Both the position numbers and the translations under genes were made by a program. The notes below the pieces were generated by a model, which ran no database searches, was not told the origin of the DNA, and saw only the letters and a program-made list of their open reading frames with translations. From the NCBI GenBank assembly GCA_963678205.1, contig OY782760.1:2356001-2420000 (forward strand): a stretch of 64,000 nucleotides of DNA, in the 5' to 3' direction. Below are positions 51,235 through 59,460 of this stretch, in pieces (within the stretch, counting starts at the first letter, position 1; each line of letters begins with the position of its first letter). Source of the DNA: G963556115 sp963678205. Lineage in GTDB: Bacteria; Planctomycetota; SZUA-567.

Positions 51235-52449
51235 GTGACAACCCATCAAAAAAGTATTTACTGCTTCTACGTTTTTTTAGCATTTACTGCACTTGCCCTT
51301 GGGCTAAGTTTTGACACAATCTCGAATTATTTAAGAGATGCATATAATATTGGCGCTTTAGAACGTGGATTTCTCGAATTCCCACGAGAGTTTCCTGGAG
51401 TAATTGGTATTTTTATTGTTTCTTATCTTGCATTCATTGGTGACATACGTATTGCAATTATTGGTGAAATTATCTGCATTATCGCTATATTACTTTTAGG
51501 AACAATACTCCCTAGCTACACAATAATGGTCATGCTTTTATTTATGTTTTCAGTAGGTATGCACTTATTACTAATCCTGCAAAATAGCATTGGTTTATCA
51601 CTTATTAAAGATGATAAAAAAATGGGGACTGTGCTAGGTAGGTTTAACGGTACATCAACTGCATTTAGTATGGTAGCTATGGCAATTCTTTATATTGGAT
51701 TTAAAACTGGGTATTTTTCTTATTCCACAAACGTTATAAAACCTTTCATTTTATGTGCGATCTCCATGTTTTTTGCAGTTCTTGCATTAATAATGTTAAT
51801 CTCAATTCTAAAGCAAAAAATGTTACATGACAGAAAAATCAAATGGATCTTTCGTAAAGAGTATAAATATTATTACTTGCTCACTATTATGTCAGGTGTC
51901 CAAAAACAGATAATGTTCGTCTTTGGGCCATGGGTTCTTATTGAAATGCTTAATAAAAAAGCAGACACTATTTCAATGCTCTTCTTTATCGCAACATTTA
52001 TTGGTGTGTTCTTTATCCCATTTCTTGGAAAACTAATTGATAAATTCGGAGTAAAGAAATTACTCTATGCTGACGCGATATCATTTGTTATGGTATATAT
52101 TTGTTATGGCTTACTGACTTCTGGTTTCAGGAGTGGAATATTATCAACTGTTGGTATACCACTCATTTTAGCATACATATTGGTCATACTCGATAAGATG
52201 TCGATGCAAATGACAATAATACGAACAGTATACTTGAAAAACATTCTAGTAGAAGAGACCGACCTGACAAAGACATTATCTATGGGAATGAGCTTAGATC
52301 ATATTGTAACGATAGTAATTGCAGCATCAGGCGGTTTAATTTGGTATAAATTCGGAGCAGAATATATATTCTATAGCGTTGCAGTACTCTCACTTGTCAA
52401 TGTATTTGTTGCATACAAAGTAGATCCAAAAACATTAAAATCACACTAA
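51235..52449 (+). CDS. Major facilitator superfamily transporter
   Basis: About 404 residues with twelve hydrophobic helices (for example CFYVFLAFTALALGLSFDT, IIGEIICIIAILLLGTIL). The start is GTG with TTGGAG eight bases upstream. The loop 2/3 motif is weak; LGKLIDKFGVKKLL between helices 8 and 9 is a recognisable motif A copy in the second half. Substrate unknown. A drug or metabolite exporter under the adjacent MarR is the likeliest role. Confidence 0.82.
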   Translation: MTTHQKSIYCFYVFLAFTALALGLSFDTISNYLRDAYNIGALERGFLEFPREFPGVIGIFIVSYLAFIGDIRIAIIGEIICIIAILLLGTILPSYTIMVMLLFMFSVGMHLLLILQNSIGLSLIKDDKKMGTVLGRFNGTSTAFSMVAMAILYIGFKTGYFSYSTNVIKPFILCAISMFFAVLALIMLISILKQKMLHDRKIKWIFRKEYKYYYLLTIMSGVQKQIMFVFGPWVLIEMLNKKADTISMLFFIATFIGVFFIPFLGKLIDKFGVKKLLYADAISFVMVYICYGLLTSGFRSGILSTVGIPLILAYILVILDKMSMQMTIIRTVYLKNILVEETDLTKTLSMGMSLDHIVTIVIAASGGLIWYKFGAEYIFYSVAVLSLVNVFVAYKVDPKTLKSH

Positions 52450-52517
52450 ATTAATATCGTTATTTATGCCAAGTTTAACAATGGCTATATTCTAGATAAC
52501 GCGGCAACTTGCATTTT

Positions 52518-54947
52518 CTAATCCTCCAACGAAATTTGTTTTGATGACTCGTCGACAACTGTCTTAGAGTTGACTGAAGTTCCTCCCCATCTATCCTTAC
52601 TTTCAGCTTTATAAAACTCATGCTGTTGGCCAGCAATCTCTTTTGTATTGCTAGTTGCTGTCCCATTAAGAATAAACCTCCTGACAAGTTTTTGAAGTAT
52701 ACTTACAAGAGAGTCCATTTGTGCGGCAGAACTTGCAGTTTCTTCCGCACAAGCTGCATTCTGCTGAGTAACTGAATCAACTTGAGAAAGACCAATACTT
52801 ACCTGCGAAATTCCATCTGCCTGCTCATTTGATGCTTTAGCAATCTCATCTACTAAATCACTTGTCTTTTTTACATTTTCCACAATTTCATTCAAAGACT
52901 CAACAGTTTGCGCAGAAAAATCAACCCCAATTTTGATCTCATCATAACTATTCCCTATTAAGTCCGCTGTCTCAGCAGCAGCAGCAGCACTTCTAGCAGC
53001 AAGATTCCGTACCTCCTCAGCGACCACAGCAAATCCTTTACCATAACTTCCAGCACGAGCCGCTTCAACAGCAGCGTTAAGAGCAAGTAAGTTTGTTTGA
53101 AATGCAATATCATCGATAGATTTAATTACGGACTTTGTTCTCTCAGCATTTTCACTAATTCGTTGCATTGTTCCACTCATTTTTAACATTTGCTCCTGCC
53201 CAGTTATTGCTACATTTGATGTTTCTTTTGCCAAATTATTTGCATCATTTGCATTCCGAGCATTAGCTTTTGTTTGAGCCCCCATCAATGTCATAGATGA
53301 TGAGATTTCTTCTATTGATGCGGATGACCTAGCTGCTCCTTGAGATAACAAGTCAGAAGTACTTGAAATTTGAGATGCAGCAACCTTTACATTCGATGAG
53401 GTAGATTCAATATCGTGTACCATTTGCTGCAAACTCTCAAGCATATTCTTCAATGATATTCCCAAAAGATCCCTATCAGAACTAACTTGAATTTTTCCAG
53501 TAAGATCACCTTCAGAAATCATTTTAGCAACCTCAGCCTTAGTTTTTAAATTTCTAACAACACCATTTAATGCTGAAGCCATTTCATCTAATTCATTAGA
53601 TTTAGACATACGCCATACTTTACAATCCCTGCAGTCGCCTCCATTCAAAACAATTTCACATGACGGTTCAATAGCAAATATACCGGACTCAACCCAGCAA
53701 TGTACTTCTTTACCATATGATGGACAATCAACGTTATTGCACTTTATCGTCTCAGAACATTTAATAGCATTGCCCATTTTAAGATGAGCAGTAAGATCAC
53801 CCTTATTTAATTTACCCGCAAAGGAAATTGTCTTTTTTATCTGTTTAAAGACCTTGAAAATATAATACCCAACACCACCAAGTATGATTATAATTGAAAG
53901 AATCATACCAATTGCTGTTAAAATTTGAAACTCGGTAATTTGCGCATTTGCATTATCCTTAAGAATCTTAATTGTTGCCATATCTTTTGTGATATCAATA
54001 GAGACAACAATCACTCCAATAGGTTTATTCGTAAAATCTTCAATAGGCATTGCAGACATATAATTGTCATCAAGCTGTAAAAATGCCTCCCCCTTAAAAC
54101 CTTTATCTAGCAATAAAACCTTAAGTTGTTTTGAAAACAAATTATCATCTGAAGTGCTTACTCTAACAAATTTATTCTCAAGAACAGGATATTTATTTTT
54201 ATCTTGTAATTTTGTTGCAATATCCAAAAATTTATTACTCATATAGATACCAACATTGACATCATCGTCTTTGGATAAGTTTTTAGTTGCCTCAGAAAAA
54301 GGGACTAAAAACTCATCAGATCCAAGATATTCCCCATCTTTAATTATTGGACACAACCCACGAATAACAAAACCACCACGCCCAATCTCAATACCTGATA
54401 CATTTTTCTTAGAATCTTTAACTTTTAAAATTGTTTTACGAAATGAAGACAGGTCATCAGTGATGTCTACTTTTTTACCATCGATTTTAGACTGCCAACC
54501 CTTTCGCCACACCCTCGCAAGGCTATGGGCATTTTTTGTATGAAAATGAAGCCGATATTCTTTTTTCCCCGTTGAATCTAATATTGCCTTAATTTGTGAA
54601 TTAAATTCATTCTTAAGAATTTTGCGAGCTTTTTTAGACTCATCATCGTGAACGTTATTCAAATCTCCTTTATTAGCAATTTCATAAGCTTCTAAAACTT
54701 TTGGGTCTGTTGTGTATCGTGCAGCCTCTTCTATTGCCTTTTCTTCAAAAACATCCAGAAGAATACTATATTGAGAAAATATTGCGCTACATCTACGCTT
54801 CCATTTATCTTGCATCTCAGTTATTAACGAGTCCGCCGAACTCTTTACCTGATCTTCAAGCACAGTACTAATTGCAAAATATACAGAAAAACAAACTGCA
54901 AGCAAAACTATAATAAGCACAAAATACAACTGTTTTTGTAAACTCAT
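52518..54947 (-). CDS. Methyl-accepting chemotaxis protein with Cache-like sensor and Cys-rich insert
   Basis: Chemoreceptor of 809 residues. The ATG at 54947 (GGGAG seven bases before) opens into the first membrane helix (YFVLIIVLLAVCFSVYFAI). The periplasmic part (about 35-335) looks like a Cache sensor, and a second helix follows. HAMP is next and contains an unusual insert of about 45 residues with seven Cys, including CNNVDCPSYGKEVHCW and CRDCKVW. The signalling domain is canonical, with the hairpin tip DIAFQTNLLALNAAVEAARAG...VVAEEVRNLAARSA. The C-terminus ends QISLED, resembling the QIALDD tail of its neighbour. No cheA/cheW is in the window. Confidence 0.9.
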   Translation of the reverse strand: MSLQKQLYFVLIIVLLAVCFSVYFAISTVLEDQVKSSADSLITEMQDKWKRRCSAIFSQYSILLDVFEEKAIEEAARYTTDPKVLEAYEIANKGDLNNVHDDESKKARKILKNEFNSQIKAILDSTGKKEYRLHFHTKNAHSLARVWRKGWQSKIDGKKVDITDDLSSFRKTILKVKDSKKNVSGIEIGRGGFVIRGLCPIIKDGEYLGSDEFLVPFSEATKNLSKDDDVNVGIYMSNKFLDIATKLQDKNKYPVLENKFVRVSTSDDNLFSKQLKVLLLDKGFKGEAFLQLDDNYMSAMPIEDFTNKPIGVIVVSIDITKDMATIKILKDNANAQITEFQILTAIGMILSIIIILGGVGYYIFKVFKQIKKTISFAGKLNKGDLTAHLKMGNAIKCSETIKCNNVDCPSYGKEVHCWVESGIFAIEPSCEIVLNGGDCRDCKVWRMSKSNELDEMASALNGVVRNLKTKAEVAKMISEGDLTGKIQVSSDRDLLGISLKNMLESLQQMVHDIESTSSNVKVAASQISSTSDLLSQGAARSSASIEEISSSMTLMGAQTKANARNANDANNLAKETSNVAITGQEQMLKMSGTMQRISENAERTKSVIKSIDDIAFQTNLLALNAAVEAARAGSYGKGFAVVAEEVRNLAARSAAAAAETADLIGNSYDEIKIGVDFSAQTVESLNEIVENVKKTSDLVDEIAKASNEQADGISQVSIGLSQVDSVTQQNAACAEETASSAAQMDSLVSILQKLVRRFILNGTATSNTKEIAGQQHEFYKAESKDRWGGTSVNSKTVVDESSKQISLED

Positions 54948-55599
54948 AACAAACTCCCAAAAATATCGGCTTACGATATGCATCAATATTAAACAATTAA
55001 TATTAATTATTGTACACCAATATTTCTTTTTGTTCCACTATAATAATCCAATAATTTACCCCACAACAAATGATTAGTAATATAGTAACACAAATTAACA
55101 TAAATAAGGCAATATCATGAATATTAGTGAACCGGTCGACCTCTTCAAATACGATATGCACAAATCAGACCATACCATATTTAATAAAAATAGCACACAC
55201 CGCTTTACAGTGAGTACCGAAATTCAGAATAAATTTCTTCTCTGATCCTTACAAGCTGTTTTTATATTATGAATATTTGAATTTTTAAAAGCTGATTCAA
55301 CCTTTTTTAGACATAACGCTTGAAATTATATCAACAAACTCACAGCATGTTACACAAACTTATCGTCATCGGTAATCTACCCAATATTGCCCCATAGATC
55401 CTTGTGGCGGCGTACCTCAACGATCTTCTCCTTACTTGCGTCATATTCGCAGCTTAAGTCATAAACTCCTGCCATAATTCAATCATAAAATTATATGTTA
55501 TTTTTTACTTTACAAAATATGTGATACATATTATCTTTAATTATATACAGTATAATCGCACTTATCAAAGCCAGAGCGAATACTGGAATGAGGTATAAC
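54948..55599. other. Low-coding region with two tiny frames
   Basis: About 650 bases. It contains a 42-codon rightward frame at 55117-55245 (starts MNISEPVDLFKYDMH, AAGG seven bases upstream) and a 36-codon leftward frame at 55365-55475 (MAGVYDLSCEYDASKEK, ending WGNIGVDYR) without a ribosome site. Both look like gene fragments; neither is recognisable. The region adjoins a nuclease pseudogene, suggesting general decay. Confidence 0.4.
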
Positions 55600-56050
55600 A
55601 TGAAACGAATAATCCTACTTCTCATACTCTTCTGCACTACCACCTTCTCAGGAGAGTTAATCATTTGTAAGGTAGTAAGAATAATTGACGGTAATACTAT
55701 ATCCGTCAACATTACAAATGATACGGCCAAGATCCGCCAGTACGGCATCGACACACCAAAATCTAAGCAAGATTACGGCAAGGAGTCAACAAAGTTGCTC
55801 AATAAAGTAATATGTGACCAGTTAATTTAAGTCTCAGTAATTTAAAAAGATAGATACGACCGGCTAATAGATAAGATCATTTTAAAAGTGAGTACATCAA
55901 CCATACAAAGTGAAAAGAAGGTACCGCCCAGCATTACAAACAGTACTCCAAGGATTATTGATCTATATATATCTAACAATGGGCAAAGCAAGAACAAAAT
56001 GGCTTTTGGAGTCAAGAGAGAGCTCAACTGCCCTGTGAGATTACAGGCAC
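55600..56050 (+). pseudogene. Decayed thermonuclease (SNase-like), copy 1
   Basis: Begins as a good exported nuclease: GAGGT then ATG, signal peptide (MKRIILLLILFCTTTFSG) and the SNase N-terminal block VVRIIDGNTISVNI, IRQYGIDTPKSKQDYGKEST. Two in-frame stops (55828-55830 and 55843-55845) interrupt it. The frame then continues with the family block KDRYDRLIDKIIL, the equivalent of DRYGR. Further on, another frame reads AKQEQNGFW near 55990, like the conserved C-terminal QxxGLW. Stops plus frame changes make a functional product unlikely. Confidence 0.75.
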
Positions 56051-56235
56051 GGAACTACGACTAAGTCACGATCACCGCCAGTCAAGCATGAGCAAGTTCA
56101 AAAGTCAGCCAAAGAAAAACGTATATACTGGCTGAATACAAAGAGCTAAAAAGCATAATTGAAGCTGCAGATGGTACGCAAATACAAAGAGTGGTAGATA
56201 TTGCACGAAGACAGTAGGGTCGGCGTGTGGGACTT
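56046..56235 (+). repeat. Degenerate direct repeat, left copy
   Basis: Resembles 58600-58795 in the same orientation. Shared blocks include GCCAGT-AAGCAT-AGCAAGTTCA, ATGGTACG-AATACAAAGA-TAGTAGATAT-like and GGCGTGTGG. It lies immediately before the second chemoreceptor gene and just after nuclease copy 1. Confidence 0.6.
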
Positions 56236-56257
56236 GTTAAGGATAGAAGGAGAAAAT

Positions 56258-58414
56258 ATGAAAATCAAAACAAAATTGTTTCTAGGTTTCGGGATCCTTA
56301 TACTTCTTTTGGTCGCTATGGGAGTAGGAGGACTATATGGGCTTAAAGAATTATCTACCGGCATAAAAAACATTGATAGATATATGAAAATGACAGGTGA
56401 AGTAGCAACTGGTAGAAATAATGTAGGAAACATGGAAGCCGCATCACTACGAATGATAGTATATAACGAGAAAAAGTATCATGATAAAGCAACAGCAAGA
56501 CGTGAACAAGCTATTTTGGGATTTAAAAACGCACAAATTTTAATGAAAAACCAGAAGAATAAAGAGGAAGCAACAAATGTGCAGGAACGTGTTAATAGCT
56601 ATTATGAATCTATTGATTGGTGGTGGAAATTATATCTAGAAAGAGAAGTACTGACTAAAGAGTTAGATAAAAATGTAGATAATATTGTTAACTTGCTCAC
56701 GGGTCTGATTGATAGTGGTAGAAATAATGCAGAAGATAGAGCAAAGGAGAATAATGGTAATATAAGTATTGATCGGTTTAATAGAAACAATATTTATATT
56801 GGAGCAAGAAACTCACTATATAGGGCATTAATAGCCCAAGGAAAAGCAAGAAAAGCAGTTTTAAAAGATCAAATAATTGAGTCCGCAAAAGTATGGAAGA
56901 ATGAAATTCGCACAGGCATAGAACGACTGCAAAATGCGTATGAAATTGCCTCCGATAACAACAAAGAAACAATTGCAAAAGCTCAAACAGCTATGAATGA
57001 TTATAATAACCTTACAGATAAATTTATAAAACTAGGCTCAAAAATGGCGGAAAAAAGTACAGAAATGCGGACAATTAGAAACACTACAATGCCACTTGTT
57101 AGGGGAATTCGCGATTCGGTTTTATTAAGAGCAGAAGCAGCTGTTAGTGCAGCAATGAGTGATGAAAAGGTTATAATAACAACAATCACGATTCTAATGA
57201 TTTTTGCTATCATATTAGGGTGTATTACAGCATTTATCCTTTCTCGAGCAATAGTAAAGCCTGTAATGGCTGTGCTGTCTGGAGCGAAAAAAGTATCCGT
57301 AGGAGATCTTGATATTCATCTAAATGAAGGTAAGGATGAGATGGGCATGATGGGAGAAGGCTTGAATAAAATGATTAGTCAACTACAACATCGTGCAGTC
57401 TTAGCAAAACAAATCGCTTCTGGAAATTTACTTGTAGATGTGAATATTGCATCAGATAAAGACGAATTTGGAAATGCCTTTTCAGAGATGGTTCACAATT
57501 TAAATGACATTATGGGTGGTATTATTAATTCAACAATTCAGGTTGCCTCAGGAGCATCTCAGGTTAGCAGTGCTTCACAAGCTTTGTCACAAGGTGCTAC
57601 TGAATCAGCTGCATCGTTAGAAGAAATAACAGCATCGATAACCCAACTTAAAGGACAAACAGTAGCAAATGCTGATAATGCAACTCAGGCAAACCAACTT
57701 GCAGCTGAAGCTGCAAATGCATCTACTGCAGGTCAAGAAAAAATGGAACAAATGACAAAATCAATGGTAAAAATAAGTTCAAATGCAGAGCAAACAAGTA
57801 AGGTAATTAAGACGATTGATGACATTGCCTTCCAAACAAATCTACTTGCACTAAATGCAGCTGTAGAAGCGGCAAGAGCAGGCATACATGGCAAAGGGTT
57901 TGCTGTAGTTGCAGAAGAAGTTAGAAATCTAGCAGCTCGTAGTGCCAAAGCTGCGGCGGAGACAGCTGAGCTAATCGAAAATAGTAATAAGCAGATAAAA
58001 GAAGGGGTTGTTATCTCAGAACAGACTGCAGAAGCATTAAATGAAATTTCAATTAATATATCTAAAACATCCGACCTTGTTGAGGAAATTGCGATAGCAT
58101 CAAATGAACAAGCTCAAGGTATCTCACAGGTAAATACTGGGATTGTTCAGATTGATACTGTAACTCAAAATAATACAGCAAATGCTGAAGAGACAGCGAG
58201 TGCTGCCGAAGAGATGTCAGCACAAGCAACAATATTGCAGGACCTCGTTAGTAGGTTTAAGCTAAAGAATCAGCCTATAACTACTGTAAAAAGGAAAATC
58301 CCCAACGAGGATCAACCACTAGGTTTTGATTTCATGAATGATAATAGCCAGGCAGAAATGGTAACACCAAATGAGCAGATAGCTCTAGACGATAATGAAT
58401 TTGATAAGTTCTAG
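56258..58414 (+). CDS. Methyl-accepting chemotaxis protein
   Basis: Chemoreceptor of 718 residues. The ATG at 56258, with AGAAGGAG before it, gives MKIKTKLFLGFGILILLLVAMGVGG; an upstream ATG at 56201 lies in the repeat and is rejected. The periplasmic part (about 35-305) is helical, of the four-helix-bundle kind rather than Cache. A second helix (TITILMIFAIILGCITAFIL) and HAMP follow. The signalling tip is DIAFQTNLLALNAAVEAARAG. The end QIALDDNEFDKF resembles acidic aromatic MCP tails seen in other phyla. It is flanked on both sides by remnants of a thermonuclease gene. Confidence 0.92.
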   Translation: MKIKTKLFLGFGILILLLVAMGVGGLYGLKELSTGIKNIDRYMKMTGEVATGRNNVGNMEAASLRMIVYNEKKYHDKATARREQAILGFKNAQILMKNQKNKEEATNVQERVNSYYESIDWWWKLYLEREVLTKELDKNVDNIVNLLTGLIDSGRNNAEDRAKENNGNISIDRFNRNNIYIGARNSLYRALIAQGKARKAVLKDQIIESAKVWKNEIRTGIERLQNAYEIASDNNKETIAKAQTAMNDYNNLTDKFIKLGSKMAEKSTEMRTIRNTTMPLVRGIRDSVLLRAEAAVSAAMSDEKVIITTITILMIFAIILGCITAFILSRAIVKPVMAVLSGAKKVSVGDLDIHLNEGKDEMGMMGEGLNKMISQLQHRAVLAKQIASGNLLVDVNIASDKDEFGNAFSEMVHNLNDIMGGIINSTIQVASGASQVSSASQALSQGATESAASLEEITASITQLKGQTVANADNATQANQLAAEAANASTAGQEKMEQMTKSMVKISSNAEQTSKVIKTIDDIAFQTNLLALNAAVEAARAGIHGKGFAVVAEEVRNLAARSAKAAAETAELIENSNKQIKEGVVISEQTAEALNEISINISKTSDLVEEIAIASNEQAQGISQVNTGIVQIDTVTQNNTANAEETASAAEEMSAQATILQDLVSRFKLKNQPITTVKRKIPNEDQPLGFDFMNDNSQAEMVTPNEQIALDDNEFDKF

Positions 58415-58519
58415 AAACGGATTTTTTCTTATCATTAGCGGTATATTCAAATTTTAAGTGCAACACTTGGACAAAAGAAAAGATTTTATAAGAAGTATTC
58501 ACCTAAAGAAATAGATCTG

Positions 58520-58600
58520 GGAATGACTGAAAAATGTATTAGACAAGAGCAGAAAGGTTTGTGGGGAGATACAAACCCAACTGCTCCATAGGATTACAGA
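58520..58600 (+). pseudogene. Decayed thermonuclease, copy 2 (C-terminal fragment)
   Basis: A 22-residue frame from 58523 reads CIRQEQKGLWGDTNPTAP then a stop. It closely fits the SNase C-terminal signature (QxxGLW-D-NP-PP). It is the counterpart of AKQEQNGFW in copy 1. Upstream parts of the gene are not recognisable. Confidence 0.65.
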
Positions 58601-58795
58601 CAAGGAACAAATCACTCAGTTCAGACACAGCCAGTTAAGCATAAGCAAGTTCAGGCAAGTTCTGAAGTCAGTCCAAAAATAACGCCAATACTGGTTGAAT
58701 ACTAAAAGCTACCAAAGGAACAATCAAAGCTTTATGGTACGAGAATACAAAGAATAGTAGATATCATATAAAGTTCGAAGGGGCGGCGTGTGGAA
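58600..58795 (+). repeat. Degenerate direct repeat, right copy
   Basis: Counterpart of 56046-56235, same orientation, with small insertions. Together with the nuclease fragments it shows a duplication now separated by the second chemoreceptor gene. Confidence 0.6.
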
Positions 58796-59460
58796 TTTGT
58801 GGAAGTAAAATTGTGTGGAGCTGAATAATATGCTGTTGTATTTGAGTGGAAGGCTGTATATATACAGTTGGAGTATACAAGAGCCAAGTAAACGATATAA
58901 ACTGACAAGCAAAACAGGAAATGTTGATGCCGTTGCTGCTAGAACATTATGTAGCATCTAACAATAAACAATATTTATAGCACAAAAAAGTATTAATTAA
59001 AAAAGAATATGCTATAATTAAAATATGGAATCTGAGATGAAGCACAGTCGGTTGCCACTGCAGGTAGAGACCTGAAAACTGACGATAGTGTTTGTATTAT
59101 TCATGATTCGTACATACAGATTTAGGATAAGCTGAATGGCCAAGATATAGCTGAGCTATTAGTTCATAAATAATTAAAATCATGTTTTGCTCTGTTAAGA
59201 CCTACCTAAAAGCGTTTGTACATTTATAGTTAAGCTGGTTGTTGCTAACTGTGTTTCAGGCAACGGTAAAATAATTCATCTAGTGTTGAAATTATCTCTC
59301 AGCCGAAGTAACTGTAATACCGATAGTTATCGACGACAATCAGGACGGTGGAAAGTGAAAGATAAGTACCTTGGTATCCAAAAGAAACATATTGAAATAA
59401 TTGAAGAATTATTGATTGCGACTTACCGTAAATCACTGACAACTTTATGAGGACTGAGCT

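Larger units (their letters stand above)
58415..59460. other. Kilobase of decayed sequence
   Basis: No intact gene. It holds nuclease copy 2 (58520-58600), the right direct-repeat copy, and scattered short frames such as SVATAGRDLKTDDSVCIIHDS near 59050-59110 and KVKDKYLGIQKKHIEIIEELL near 59350. These look like remnants of unknown genes, possibly a transposase, but I cannot name them. GAGGA before 59461 is the ribosome site of the kinase. Confidence 0.45.

Noticed and set aside
55600..55830. Functional small nuclease
   Set aside because: Only the first 76 residues are intact; the DRYGR-like block lies beyond two in-frame stops, so the catalytic domain is incomplete.
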